Assembly (NCBI GenBank): GCA_965200525.1
Contig: OZ241368.1
Coordinates: 2,914,001-2,978,000 of the forward strand
Length of the DNA stretch: 64,000 nt
Source: JANNPJ01 sp965200525
Lineage (GTDB): Bacteria; Actinomycetota; Actinomycetes; Actinomycetales; Kineosporiaceae
Direction: 5' to 3'
Positions 1 through 9,147 of this stretch are shown here, in pieces. The translations under genes and the position numbers were made by a program. The notes under the pieces were generated by a model, which had not been told where the DNA came from, did not search any database, and was given only the letters and a program-made list of their open reading frames with translations. Each line of letters begins with the position of its first letter. Position 1 is the stretch's first letter.

Positions 1-1
1 C

Positions 2-313
2 GACTGCTCGGGGCTGGTGATCTACTCCTGGGCCCAGGCCGGGTACCGGGTCGGGGTGCGGACCGCGGCCCAGATGTACGACAACTCCACCCCGGTCAGC
101 GTCGGCTCGGAACAGCCGGGCGACCTGATCTTCGGCGAGTTCGACTCCACCGGCGCCCATCACGTGATGATCGTGGTGCGCAAAGGCGTTGCCGTGCAGG
201 CTCCTTCGACCGGCCGCAACGTCGAGACGACCAACTACCACGTGGACGGCGTGAGCTGGCGGTTCGCCCGGCTGAAGCCCTCGGTCCTGTCGCCGGTCAC
301 CGTTCCGGCCTGA
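2..313 (+). CDS. NlpC/P60 peptidoglycan hydrolase, C-terminal part (5' truncated)
   Basis: The reading frame is open from the first complete codon (base 2) and opens with D-C-S-G-L-V, the catalytic cysteine motif of NlpC/P60 cysteine peptidases. About 50 residues later comes a G-A-H-H-V-M-I-V-V stretch carrying the expected second catalytic residue, histidine. These enzymes cleave peptide stems of peptidoglycan outside the cell. Only the catalytic domain remains; the signal peptide and any N-terminal domain lie before the window. The stop codon sits inside a perfect hairpin shared with the convergent gene. The family call rests on the two catalytic motifs and their spacing; substrate specificity cannot be read. 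Confidence 0.85.
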   Translation, partial: DCSGLVIYSWAQAGYRVGVRTAAQMYDNSTPVSVGSEQPGDLIFGEFDSTGAHHVMIVVRKGVAVQAPSTGRNVETTNYHVDGVSWRFARLKPSVLSPVTVPA

Positions 314-328
314 GCGTTCTCAGGCCGG
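305..328. terminator. Bidirectional hairpin terminator between convergent genes
   Basis: A perfect 10-bp inverted repeat (CCGGCCTGAG / CTCAGGCCGG) with a 4-nt loop. The stop codons of both convergent genes (311-313 plus, 320-322 minus) lie inside the hairpin, so it can end transcripts from both sides. Confidence 0.75.
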
Positions 329-3300
329 CGGGGTCAGCGGCGCCGGGACGGCGGTGCGCAGCAGCTCGGCCGTGATCACGGTGTCGTCCAGGGTCGGTGA
401 CAGCCAGCCGAGCCGGCCCAGGTCGGGGCCGTGGTTGCGGGCCGACAGAGCCGCGGCCCGGGCGATCGAGTGCTCGACCGCCGCCCAGTCGACGTCCTGC
501 CACTGTTGCCAGGACACCGGCGAGCCCGGCAGCCGGACGGTCAGCCGACCGCGGAAGGTCCGGCCGTTGACCACCTGGATCAGCGCGAACCAGACGTCCA
601 GCCCACTGATCGTCACGTTCGGCGGGGCGTGCTCGGTGAGCACCTTGGCCAGCGTGTTCAGCATCTCGCGGAGCACGCCGGGCCGGTCCGGGGTACGCAG
701 CCCGACCCGCAGCAGCAACTGGTCGCCGCCGGCCGGCTCGCCGTCCAGGGTCCGGGCCGTGAGCCGCTCGTCCACCGCGACCAGCAGGCGGTCGCTGGGC
801 CGGACCCGGGTCGGCAGGGTGTGCCGCAGCGGGGCGTCCCGCTGGGGCCCGGACAGGTCCCGCCCGACCATGAACATCACGCTCTGCCCGTAGACGGCGG
901 CCACGTTCAGGCCGGCCAGCTGGAAGGTCGGCGCCTCCTCGGCCAGCCCGAGCAGGACGTCGTGCAGCAGCCCGACCCGCGAGTGCGCCGTGATCGCCAG
1001 CGACCGCCAGTTGCGGTACGGGTCCAGGGCCGCCTCCTCGTCGGGGACGACGTCGAAGTCACGGTCGCTGAGCGAGCGGGAACTGCGGCTCGGCGGTTGC
1101 GACTGGTCGGAGTTGACCCGGACGATGACCGAGAGCGTGCCGTCGGCGAACGGCGCGTCGTCCATCCGGTGCAGCCGGTACAGCAGCGCCCCGAGCCCGC
1201 GCAGCGAGTCGCCGCGCCGGTAACTGACGCCGACCCGCAACCGCATCCAGCGCCGCCCGGTCCCGCCCGGCGGCGGGGGCGCCGGCAGCTGCACGCTGGT
1301 GACCCGGAAGTTGTACCGCTGGGTGGCGGTCACGATGGTGATCAGCGGGTGCTCGGCCAGGCCGATGGCGACGGCCGAGACCGGGATGCCGACCAGCACC
1401 TCCAGCACCCATTCCGGCGGTTCCATCGGTGCCAGCCGGTCCGGGTCGAGCGGGATCGGCGTGATCGACCCCTCGGTCTCCGGACCGCTCTGCAGCCAGC
1501 CACCGGCCGGCCGTTCGCGGAACACCAGGTAAGTCATGGCCCGCCCGGCGGTGGCGCTCTGGACCACACCCAGCAGGTTGGCCGGCGGTGATCCGGTCAG
1601 GGCCACCTGGGCGGCGGCCACCGGGCCGGCCCGGGGAGCTTCGAAGCCACGGGTGGCCAGGAACTTCGTCGCCCGGGCGGTGACCTTGCCGAGCCGGTCC
1701 TCGACCCGAGTGCCGCCGCTCTGGGTGCGCTCCAGCAGGCCGCTGAACTGGTCCTGGCCGGTGGGGCGGGTGACGACGTAGGCGAACGCCTCCCGGCCGA
1801 GCATCAGGGCCTCGGTGATCAGGGCCCGGCTGCGCTTGCCCCGCAACAGGTCGAGCCGGGCGTGGTCGGGGGCGTGGCCGGTGGCCAGGGTGATTCGCGG
1901 GGCCGCTCCCCGCCGCCAGCGGGAGAGCGGGCCGCGGCGCAGCCGGAGCATCAGCAGGCCCTGGGCGATCAGGGCGATCACCGCCGTCCAGCCGGCCGCG
2001 TGATCACCTGGCCGGATCTCCTTCTGGTCGACCATCACGGTGAGCACCATGGCCAGCAGCACGGTCGGCAGCACCGAGGCCAGCATCACCCAGTAGCTGG
2101 CCTTCGACAGCAGCCCGCGCAGGGTCGAACCGTCCGGGTGCTCGGCCCGGCTGGCCTGCACGGCCGAGAACAGGGTGAGAATCGTGGCCAGCAGCTGGAC
2201 GGCGTCCGAGCTGGTCGGGGTGGCCTGCTGGAAGAGCAGCGCGGTGAGGACAGCGAGCACGGTGAAGTTCAGCGCGCCGGCGTACCGGGCCACGTTGAAC
2301 ACCGGCGAATCGAACACCGAGACGTCGGCGTCGATCCGGGCCAGCGTGGGGCGGGCCCGCAGGCCGAGGTCGTCGACCGCCGTCGCCCGCATCATCACCA
2401 GGTTGGAGCTGGCCGTGTTCACCCCGAGCCGGCGGCGCAACTGCCGGGGGAACCACGATCCGGCGTCCCAGCAGTCCCAGAGCGCGGCCATCGAGACGCC
2501 CGGCGAGACCGACCGGCGCACCGCGGCCAGCTCGGTCCGCAGGGTCCGCAGCCGGCGATCGACGATCGAGGTGAGCTCCTCGCCGGTGAGCTCGGGCGGC
2601 CGCCGGCGCACCCGGTTCAGCAGCGGGTGGTGCAGGCCCGGGCCCTCGACCGCCCGCCGGCTGCGGGTGGCGGTCACCTGGTAGTGCCGCAGGCTGTCGA
2701 GCGCGGCGTCCACCTTGTGCAGGGCCATCTCGGCGATCCGGCTGTCCACCCAGGAGGCCGGCCGGTCGGTCGGCAGAGCGGGCGGGAACAGCCGGGCCAT
2801 CAGGGTGTCGAGCCGCTCGAACGGGGCCGGCAGCACCACGTCGATCCGCCCGATCACCCCGGCGCTGCCGTCGTGGCAGATCACCCCGTCGGGCAGGTTC
2901 AGCCGGATCAGCCGGTCGGCGTGGGCGGTCGGGGCCAGCAGGTCGATGCTCAGCAGGGCTCGCGGCTGGAACCACATCGAGGCCCGGCCGAGCCGGATCA
3001 GCCGCCGCGAGGGCACGTGCACGGTGTACGAGATCGGGTGGCCCGGATCCTCCACCGCGATCACGACGAAGGTAGCCCCGATCAGCGACTCCAGGATCTC
3101 GCCGACGTGCGAGCCGAGCACCGGGCGCAGCCGGCCGACCCCGCCGTCCGGATCGTCGTCGTCGTACTGGTCGCTGTCGTCGTAGGGGTCGAGGCCCTTG
3201 GCCGCTCCGGCGTACGGGTTGACCCGCCAGCTGTCCCGGGCGGCCTGCTCGGCCAGCGCCAGATCCTGTTGCAGCACCTGGTCCAGGTGGGTGCGGGCCT

Positions 3301-4036
3301 CGCGCAGGCCGGCCGGGACGGTTCCGCCGCGCTCGGTCGGGCGCTCCTGGGTGCCGGGCAGCAGCCGGCGGATCGCCGCCGAGAGCAGCAGCTTGTGCTG
3401 GCGCTCCATCGTCGGGCGGTCGTCGTCCTCGGGGGAGACCTTGTGGTCGGACTGCTGGGCCCGGCCGGCCATCACGTTGAGGATGATCTCGGCCAGGGCC
3501 GCGGCCAGCCGCTGGTGCACCTCGGCCTGGGGGAGCTTGTGCACCCGGGCCCCGGCGGCGTCGCTGACCTCGAGGCTGGTGATCGGGTCGGGGTCGGCGT
3601 GGTTGCGGTCCTCCCGCCGGCGCCGCCGCACGCTCGGGCGCAGCAGCGACCACCAGCCGTCGACCACGTTGTTCTCCACCGGCAGCATCGGCGGCAGGGC
3701 CAGCAGCGGCAGCCAGGTGAGGCCGGCGTCCAGCTCGAAGGCCTCGTGGTCGGCGTAGGCCAGGTCGATGTCGACGATCACGTCGGTGTCGATGGCCTGG
3801 GCGTGGCTGACGTCGACGACCTCGGTGGTGCGCCGGCACCAGCTGTTGTTCGCGACCAGGTAGAGCAGCTCGCGCCCGAGCCGGGAGTGCCGTTCGAAGT
3901 GCGCGTCCTCGCTGCGGAAGTCTTCGAGCGTGACGTCGCGGACGGCGTCCAGCAGGAGCTGGGTCCGGTTGATGACCCGGGCCTGCTCGCTGGTCGTGCC
4001 GCCGGCCCCGACCGATGGCTGCACTACGGAGGTCAC
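320..4036 (-). CDS. Large membrane protein with ACT-like C-terminal repeats, function unknown
   Basis: A protein of about 1,238 residues from the GTG at 4036; an in-frame TTG at 4084 is possible but less likely. The first half is soluble, with no recognised catalytic motif. Around residues 620-740 there are three to four hydrophobic helices (for example F-T-V-L-A-V-L-T-A-L-L-F and W-V-M-L-A-S-V-L-P-T-V-L-L). The C-terminal third contains two stretches resembling ACT regulatory domains: a 'R-V-G-L-L-H-D-V-L' and a 'D-R-P-G-V-L-R-E-M-L' segment, each starting a beta-alpha-beta pattern. ACT domains usually bind small ligands such as amino acids, so a ligand-sensing membrane protein is a reasonable inference. 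It is not glutamate dehydrogenase or RelA/SpoT by any motif visible here. It stands alone, convergent with the NlpC/P60 gene. Confidence 0.75.
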   Translation of the reverse strand: MTSVVQPSVGAGGTTSEQARVINRTQLLLDAVRDVTLEDFRSEDAHFERHSRLGRELLYLVANNSWCRRTTEVVDVSHAQAIDTDVIVDIDLAYADHEAFELDAGLTWLPLLALPPMLPVENNVVDGWWSLLRPSVRRRRREDRNHADPDPITSLEVSDAAGARVHKLPQAEVHQRLAAALAEIILNVMAGRAQQSDHKVSPEDDDRPTMERQHKLLLSAAIRRLLPGTQERPTERGGTVPAGLREARTHLDQVLQQDLALAEQAARDSWRVNPYAGAAKGLDPYDDSDQYDDDDPDGGVGRLRPVLGSHVGEILESLIGATFVVIAVEDPGHPISYTVHVPSRRLIRLGRASMWFQPRALLSIDLLAPTAHADRLIRLNLPDGVICHDGSAGVIGRIDVVLPAPFERLDTLMARLFPPALPTDRPASWVDSRIAEMALHKVDAALDSLRHYQVTATRSRRAVEGPGLHHPLLNRVRRRPPELTGEELTSIVDRRLRTLRTELAAVRRSVSPGVSMAALWDCWDAGSWFPRQLRRRLGVNTASSNLVMMRATAVDDLGLRARPTLARIDADVSVFDSPVFNVARYAGALNFTVLAVLTALLFQQATPTSSDAVQLLATILTLFSAVQASRAEHPDGSTLRGLLSKASYWVMLASVLPTVLLAMVLTVMVDQKEIRPGDHAAGWTAVIALIAQGLLMLRLRRGPLSRWRRGAAPRITLATGHAPDHARLDLLRGKRSRALITEALMLGREAFAYVVTRPTGQDQFSGLLERTQSGGTRVEDRLGKVTARATKFLATRGFEAPRAGPVAAAQVALTGSPPANLLGVVQSATAGRAMTYLVFRERPAGGWLQSGPETEGSITPIPLDPDRLAPMEPPEWVLEVLVGIPVSAVAIGLAEHPLITIVTATQRYNFRVTSVQLPAPPPPGGTGRRWMRLRVGVSYRRGDSLRGLGALLYRLHRMDDAPFADGTLSVIVRVNSDQSQPPSRSSRSLSDRDFDVVPDEEAALDPYRNWRSLAITAHSRVGLLHDVLLGLAEEAPTFQLAGLNVAAVYGQSVMFMVGRDLSGPQRDAPLRHTLPTRVRPSDRLLVAVDERLTARTLDGEPAGGDQLLLRVGLRTPDRPGVLREMLNTLAKVLTEHAPPNVTISGLDVWFALIQVVNGRTFRGRLTVRLPGSPVSWQQWQDVDWAAVEHSIARAAALSARNHGPDLGRLGWLSPTLDDTVITAELLRTAVPAPLTPPA

Positions 4037-4330
4037 GGATGAAGTCTGCCGCCCCGGCGGCCCGCGAATGTCAAAGACCGGCAAAACGCGCGCGGTCGGG
4101 TGCCGCCCTGACCCGGCACCCGACCTTGGCGCAAACGCGGGCCCAACCGGAGTCGGGCCACGGCCATCTTCGCCAGTGATCAGTATGGCGCGGATGGTGT
4201 CTCAGATCACCGGACTCCGAATGAACCTTTGGCGTGAGCTTCATTACCCTAGGAATCTTTACGAATTCCTCTGATTCAAGCCTTGACGGAGCCCAACTCG
4301 TCAGTAACGGAACGGCCCGACCATGATCAC

Positions 4331-4365
4331 GAAGACTTCGTCGGCCCTGAACCGGCGAAGTCTTC
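4331..4365. terminator. Hairpin downstream of the minus-strand fabG-PPTase gene run
   Basis: A perfect 10-bp inverted repeat (GAAGACTTCG / CGAAGTCTTC) around a 15-nt loop, lying just past the stop of the 4378-4713 gene. It is placed to terminate the minus-strand run; there is no clear T-tract. Confidence 0.6.
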
Positions 4366-4377
4366 AGGATCACCAGA

Positions 4378-4713
4378 TCAGCGGGCCTGGATCAGGGCGG
4401 CGACAGCTCGGGCGGTGGCCTCGCTGCGGGCGGTGGCGAAGAATGCATCGGAGTAGCTGTCGAACTCCAGCTCGGCCAGCAGGTGCGGGGCCCGCTCGGC
4501 CAGCAGTTCGCGGACGATGTCCTCGGCCTCGTTGCCGCTGACGACGTCCCAGCTGATCAGCACGTGGTCGCTGCCGATCTGCCAGACGGTCGGGTCGTCC
4601 TCGTCGACGTACACGTCGACCTTGGGTGGGATCCGCGGCTTGGGGTCGGTGCTCTTCTTCGTCGGACGACGGCGGGCGGCGAACCCGGCCATGGCTTCCT
4701 CCAGTGTGATCAC
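4378..4713 (-). CDS. Hypothetical protein, 111 aa
   Basis: A small soluble acidic protein with a basic start (R-R-R-P-T-K-K) followed by a V-D-V-Y-V-D-E-D-D-P strand-rich part and a helical C-terminus rich in Ala and Arg. No catalytic motif, signal peptide or membrane segment is visible. Codon use matches the neighbouring genes. It begins 45 bp after the stop of the phosphopantetheinyl transferase gene on the same strand and is the last gene before a hairpin, so it probably belongs to that transcript. I do not recognise the family. Confidence 0.65.
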   Translation of the reverse strand: MITLEEAMAGFAARRRPTKKSTDPKPRIPPKVDVYVDEDDPTVWQIGSDHVLISWDVVSGNEAEDIVRELLAERAPHLLAELEFDSYSDAFFATARSEATARAVAALIQAR

Positions 4714-4758
4714 GCCGCGCTCGGACCGGTCGAGCCCCGTTGAAGCAGGGACTCGGCG

Positions 4759-5550
4759 TCAGCCGAGGGTGACGAGGTGGATCTCGGGCCGGGCCGGGGC
4801 GGACGGCGGGTTGCTGACCGCGACCGCGGCGGCGACGGTGTCGAGCAGGCCGAGATCCCAGCCGGTGGCGGTGCCGGCCCCCTCGGGCAGGGTCGCGGTC
4901 CAACCGCCGGGGACGACGTCCTCGACGATCACCTCGCGGAACGGCAGGGACAGGCCGTGCCCGCTAGCTTTCACCGCGGCCTCCTTGCGGGCCCAGGCGT
5001 CGGTCCGGTGCCGGGCCGGCTCGGGTGCGCGCTCGGCCGCCTCCCACTCGGCATCGGCGAACACGCTTCGCCGCAGGGCGGTCCAGTCGACGGCGCGGCG
5101 CTCCTCGACGTCCACCCCGACCTGGACGCCCGGTGGCGCGAGGGCCACGCAGACCACCGGGCCGGAGTGGCTGAGGTTGAGCTGGACCGGCGGTTCGGCG
5201 GAGCCGGCGTCCAGGTAGGGCTTGCCGTGTTCGTCGGTACCGCAGGAGGCGCACTGGGTGCGCAGGACGACGTCGGCGGGCCGGCCGCCGATCAGGCCGG
5301 CCAGCAGTCGGCGGAGCAGGGCATGGGCGGCCAGGCCCCGGTCCCGGTCGGCGGTTCGCACGAAGCGGTCCAGCTTGGCCAGCCGGGCGGCGTCGACGTC
5401 GGCGGCCAGTTCGGCCCGCAGGTCGGCGCTCAGCTCGCCGGGCTGAAGCCGGGTCCACCAGATCTGCAGGCCGGTCGGCCCGGGCAGCGAACCGGGCTCG
5501 GGCAGGGCTTCGGCGACCGGCGGCGAGACGGCCTGGGCGGAGTCGGACAC
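4759..5550 (-). CDS. Sfp-type 4'-phosphopantetheinyl transferase
   Basis: The 263-residue protein has the diagnostic Sfp-superfamily motifs in order: G-K-P-Y-L, then L-N-L-S-H-S-G, then G-V-D-V-E, then W-A-R-K-E-A-A-V-K-A-S-G-H-G-L. The Asp and Glu of G-V-D-V-E and the Glu of R-K-E bind the metal ion and the lysine after them binds coenzyme A in known enzymes. The enzyme transfers phosphopantetheine from CoA to a serine of acyl or peptidyl carrier proteins, activating fatty-acid, polyketide or nonribosomal-peptide synthases in the cytoplasm. It starts 4 bp after the metallophosphoesterase stop, so it is probably co-transcribed with it and with fabG. The carrier-protein partner is not in this window. 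Confidence 0.9.
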   Translation of the reverse strand: MSDSAQAVSPPVAEALPEPGSLPGPTGLQIWWTRLQPGELSADLRAELAADVDAARLAKLDRFVRTADRDRGLAAHALLRRLLAGLIGGRPADVVLRTQCASCGTDEHGKPYLDAGSAEPPVQLNLSHSGPVVCVALAPPGVQVGVDVEERRAVDWTALRRSVFADAEWEAAERAPEPARHRTDAWARKEAAVKASGHGLSLPFREVIVEDVVPGGWTATLPEGAGTATGWDLGLLDTVAAAVAVSNPPSAPARPEIHLVTLG

Positions 5551-5554
5551 AGGA

Positions 5555-7594
5555 TCAGGATGCCCCGGTCGAGCGGGCGATCTCCACCGGGCCCTCGATC
5601 AGATATGGCGCGGGCAGCCCGTCGGCGGCGCTGACCCGGCGGGGCGGGCGGCCAGGAAGGCTCTCGGCCGCGATCCGCCAGCGCCGGGCCACCTTGTCGA
5701 CCGCGATCGGGTAGATCACCAGCGTGCCGTCCGGGTCGATCCGCAGCCGGACGAAGCCCTTGCGGTCGTCGATCGACTGGGCCGAGAACTGCCAGTCGTG
5801 CACCAGCCGGGACCGGCTCAGGGCCAGGGTCAGGGCGACGGCATAGCTGCCGATCAGCCCGGCCACCGGCGCGACCACCGCGACCGTCACCACCAGGAGC
5901 AGGAAGTTGGGCAGCGACCGGCCGCCGGGGAACCAGCCCGGCAGCGTGACCACCCGGACCACCCAGACCGTGGCGATCAGGGCCAGCATCGACACCAGCA
6001 GCTGCAGGCCGATCGCGCCCACGGCCAGCGCCGGCGGTCGCGCCCGGCGGGCCCGGACCGAGGAGATCAGACCCGACACCACCGCCACGACCAGCCACCA
6101 GAGCGCGAGCTGGGCCCCCAGCCGGGCGGTGTCGGCGACCGACGTGGACCGTACGGCGTCGAGCGGGCCCTGCTGGCGAACGGTGCCCAGGAGCAGGACC
6201 AGCAGCAGGAAGAGCACCGCGTGCACGCCGGCCGCCAGCCGCCAGAAGCCCGGGTTACGGAACGGCAGGCCTCGACCGGAGAGCGACATCAGGCCCGGCA
6301 CCATCGCCCTGGACTCGGTCTGGGAGGGGTAGCGGGCGGCCAGCCGGTAACCGGTCGGCTCGCTGTGGTGGCGTTCGGGCGAGCCGGCCGGCGGCAGCAC
6401 GACGTCCTCGGGCAGGTGGTGGGTGGCTGACAGGTAGGCCCCACCCTGGCCACTGGTGATCAGCTGGCGCTGCTGACCGGCCGGTTCGTGGGTGGCCGTC
6501 GGCGGGGTGTCGGCCGGCATCGGGACGCCCGCCCGCACCGGGACGCCGGCCGGGGGCTGCTCGGCGTACCGGGCGTAGTGATGGCTGTCGCCGGTGATCC
6601 AGAGCCGGATCTGGGCCCCGGTCGGGCGGGTCTGCCCGGTGTCCGGATCGGTCACCTCGTTGACGATGCTGCGCTCGAAGTAGTTGAACGAGTCGAACGC
6701 CCGCGCGTCGTAGGGCGTGCGGATCCAGGCCGGGGTGGCGCAGCACAGGATCACGCCGTCGCCCGGCTGCAGCCGTTGGCTGAGCTGGGCCCGGAAGAAG
6801 TCCAGCTGAGGGTCGTCGATCTCGCTGCCCAGCTGGCTGTCCAGCCCGGCCAGCCACCATCCGTTGGGCAGCTTCAGCACGAAGTAGCTGCGACCCTGCA
6901 CGGTCTGCCAGCCGCCGATCCGCCGGCGCTGGCCGAACACCCGCAGGAAGGCGGTCAGGCCGTCGTACCAGTCGTGGTTACCGGGTAGCGCCAGCAGCAA
7001 CGGCGGAGCCGGCGCGGTGTCCTCCTGGTGCAGGGCGGTGCGCAGCGGCCCTTTCAGCCGGTCCTCGTAGCGCTCGGACGACGCCGTCGGGTAGACCTCG
7101 TCACCGCCGAGCACCAGCAGCCGGCCGCGGGGCAGCCGGTGGCGCACGCCGTCCGGGCCGGTGACGATGAGCTCCGGGGCGGCCAGCAGCGACGTCATGG
7201 TGAAGGTGGAGTCGAACCCGTCACCGGTGTCGGCCATGAAGTCGAACCAGCACCCGCCGTCCTCGTCCGGGGCCAGGGCCAGCGGGTCGTCGGGGAAGGT
7301 GCGCTGCAGCTCACGCTTGTCGTTGAACGTGGAGAAGGCGGTGGCCAGCAGCACCTGCACGGCCGTGCGGATCAGCTGGGCCGGGGCCAGCCAGCGAACC
7401 TGGTCCTGCGGCGAGAAGCCGAGCTCGTCGGCGTGGGCCCGCAGTTGCTGCATCGTGAGCACGTCGTCCGGGTGCGACCGGCCGTTGGACGTGCTCTCGG
7501 GCTGACCGGGCAGGCCCACCGGCTCCGGGCCGGCCGGGGGCCGGGCCTGCTCCGTGTACGGGCTCCGGCCTGGGCCCAGCGACCTCGACGTCAT
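5555..7594 (-). CDS. Membrane metallophosphoesterase
   Basis: I chose the ATG at 7594 (M-T-S-R-S-L-G), giving 679 residues and a 20-bp gap after fabG; the frame is open further upstream but that part is a shadow of fabG. The N-terminal two thirds is a calcineurin-like phosphoesterase: metal-binding stretches include V-L-G-G-D-E-V-Y, L-P-G-N-H-D-W-Y-D-G and I-T-G-D-S-H-H-Y. The canonical first D-x-H motif is not obvious. The C-terminal third has four hydrophobic helices (for example H-A-V-L-F-L-L-L-V-L-L-L and L-L-L-V-V-T-V-A-V-V-A-P-V-A-G). A membrane-bound phosphatase or phosphodiesterase is therefore likely; the substrate cannot be told. It is sandwiched between fabG and the PPTase gene with very short spacers, which suggests a shared transcript. 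Confidence 0.85.
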   Translation of the reverse strand: MTSRSLGPGRSPYTEQARPPAGPEPVGLPGQPESTSNGRSHPDDVLTMQQLRAHADELGFSPQDQVRWLAPAQLIRTAVQVLLATAFSTFNDKRELQRTFPDDPLALAPDEDGGCWFDFMADTGDGFDSTFTMTSLLAAPELIVTGPDGVRHRLPRGRLLVLGGDEVYPTASSERYEDRLKGPLRTALHQEDTAPAPPLLLALPGNHDWYDGLTAFLRVFGQRRRIGGWQTVQGRSYFVLKLPNGWWLAGLDSQLGSEIDDPQLDFFRAQLSQRLQPGDGVILCCATPAWIRTPYDARAFDSFNYFERSIVNEVTDPDTGQTRPTGAQIRLWITGDSHHYARYAEQPPAGVPVRAGVPMPADTPPTATHEPAGQQRQLITSGQGGAYLSATHHLPEDVVLPPAGSPERHHSEPTGYRLAARYPSQTESRAMVPGLMSLSGRGLPFRNPGFWRLAAGVHAVLFLLLVLLLGTVRQQGPLDAVRSTSVADTARLGAQLALWWLVVAVVSGLISSVRARRARPPALAVGAIGLQLLVSMLALIATVWVVRVVTLPGWFPGGRSLPNFLLLVVTVAVVAPVAGLIGSYAVALTLALSRSRLVHDWQFSAQSIDDRKGFVRLRIDPDGTLVIYPIAVDKVARRWRIAAESLPGRPPRRVSAADGLPAPYLIEGPVEIARSTGAS

Positions 7595-7614
7595 TCGGAC
7601 ATCTTGCCCGAGAA

Positions 7615-8370
7615 TCAGGCCCGGGGGCCGCCGGCCACGTAGATCACCTGACCGGAGACGAACCCGGCGTCCTCCCGGACCAGGAACGACACCGTGGCCG
7701 CGATGTCCTCGGGCTGGCCCACCCGGGCCACCGGGATCTGGCTGGCCGCCGCCGCCTTGAAGTCCTCCATGCTGATCCCGAGCCGGTCGGCCGTGGCCGC
7801 CGTCATCTCGGTCTCGATGAAACCGGGGGCGATCGCGTTGGCGGTGATCCCGTACTTGCCCAGCTCGATCGCGACCGTCTTGGTGAAGCCCTGGACGCCG
7901 GCCTTGGCCGTGGCGTAGTTGGCCTGGCCCCGGTTGCCCAGGGCCGAGACGCTGGACAGGTTGACGATCCGGCCGAATTTGGCCTGGGTCATGTACTTCT
8001 GGGCGAACTTGGTCATCAGGAAAGCGCCCCGCAGGTGCACGTTGATGACCGAGTCCCAGTCGAGCTCGGACATCTTGAACAGCATGTTGTCGCGGGTGAT
8101 GCCGGCGTTGTTGATCAGCACGACCGGTCCGCCCAGTTCGGCCGCCACCCGCTCGACCGCGGCCTCGGCGGCAGCGGCGTCGGCGACGTCGACGCCGACG
8201 GCCAGGGCGGTGCCGCCCTCGGCCTGGATCGCCTTGACCGTGTCGGCGCAGGCGGCCTCGTCGAGGTCGAGCACGGCCACGGCGAAGCCGTCGGCCGCCA
8301 GTCGCTTGGCCGTGGCCGCACCGATACCCCGGGCCGCTCCGGTGACGATCGCCACCTGCTGATCGCTCAC
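7615..8370 (-). CDS. fabG: 3-oxoacyl-ACP reductase (SDR family)
   Basis: A short-chain dehydrogenase of 251 residues with the Rossmann motif V-T-G-A-A-R-G-I-G, the N-N-A-G motif, and the catalytic Ser, Tyr and Lys in N-L-S-S-V-S-A and Y-A-T-A-K. It ends with the typical S-G-Q-V-I-Y-V-A-G-G. The family reduces 3-oxoacyl-ACP to 3-hydroxyacyl-ACP with NADPH in fatty-acid synthesis; some members act in polyhydroxyalkanoate or polyketide pathways. An ATG lies five codons further upstream (8385), but it sits on the ribosome-binding site AAGGAG. That site is correctly spaced for the GTG at 8370 (protein V-S-D-Q-Q), so I use 8370. It is the first gene of a run with a phosphoesterase and a phosphopantetheinyl transferase, an association that fits acyl-carrier metabolism. 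Confidence 0.92.
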   Translation of the reverse strand: MSDQQVAIVTGAARGIGAATAKRLAADGFAVAVLDLDEAACADTVKAIQAEGGTALAVGVDVADAAAAEAAVERVAAELGGPVVLINNAGITRDNMLFKMSELDWDSVINVHLRGAFLMTKFAQKYMTQAKFGRIVNLSSVSALGNRGQANYATAKAGVQGFTKTVAIELGKYGITANAIAPGFIETEMTAATADRLGISMEDFKAAAASQIPVARVGQPEDIAATVSFLVREDAGFVSGQVIYVAGGPRA

Positions 8371-8577
8371 AGACGTCTCCTTCATCTACTGACCCGCGGT
8401 TCAGGTCCCCCGGCAACGTAGCAAGGGCCAAACCGAGCTCCGCGCCGAGATTACGTGACGCAGGTCACTGTGTCGTGCGGACCCCGGTCGTTTCCTTCAC
8501 AGGCCTGACGGCGTCGAGGTTGTCCACAGTCTCGCCGGCGCCGTCCATCCCGCCGGAGGACGGCGCACGCTCGGCCC

Positions 8578-9099
8578 ATGACGATCAACGGCCTGTCCCA
8601 CACGTTTCCGCCCCCCGGCCCGACCGGCCCCGACTGGCAGCTCCACTCCTTCATCGATCCGACCGGGCGAGGCCAGGATCTGGCCCGCACCTGCGGTCTG
8701 GCCGCGCTCGACCGGCCCGAGCTGCTGCTCTGGGCCCTCCCGACCGAGGGTCTCGATCCCGGTGCCGACTGGCAGCTCACCCATCGCGAGCGCAGCGGGC
8801 TGCTCAGCCAGTGGGCGATCGAGCTGTTCGACGGCCGGCTGTACCGGCGCCGCCAGCGAGAGATCGAGTTCGACGGTGGCGGCACGCTGGCCCGGTTCCG
8901 GTTCCCGGCCCCGACCACCGCGGTCGAGATGAACCAGCCCGGCCTGCCCCCGCACTCGCCGGTGATCAGCGTCGCCTGGTCGCTGTTGCGGCGCGCGCCG
9001 GGGCCGGCCACGGTCGAGGCCCTGAGCCCGGCCGCGGGCCGGCGGTTGAGCGGCTGGATCAACCGGGCCGACGCGACGGCGCTCGGCTGGCGGCTGTGA
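8578..9099 (+). CDS. Hypothetical protein, 173 aa, perhaps the N-terminal half of a broken gene
   Basis: A GC-rich reading frame with a plausible ATG start and Pro-rich N-terminus (P-P-P-G-P-T-G-P-D-W). No known motif is visible. It ends at a TGA (9097-9099), but the same frame stays open beyond that stop with unchanged strong G/C third-position bias right into the next gene. The two may therefore be one gene interrupted by a nonsense codon. It diverges from fabG across about 200 bp that should hold both promoters. Confidence 0.6.
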   Translation: MTINGLSHTFPPPGPTGPDWQLHSFIDPTGRGQDLARTCGLAALDRPELLLWALPTEGLDPGADWQLTHRERSGLLSQWAIELFDGRLYRRRQREIEFDGGGTLARFRFPAPTTAVEMNQPGLPPHSPVISVAWSLLRRAPGPATVEALSPAAGRRLSGWINRADATALGWRL

Positions 9100-9147
9100 C
9101 TGGGCCACGCCGGGCCGGCTCAGGAGTCGGCCGACCGGTTCGCCCTG

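Noticed and set aside
297..4042. Long plus-strand open frames (for example 431-1591 and 1862-4042) opposite the large minus-strand gene
   Set aside because: They are mirror frames caused by high GC; the minus strand has coherent hydrophobic helices and ACT-like motifs, whereas the plus frames are Arg/Gly/Pro/His-rich low-complexity sequence.
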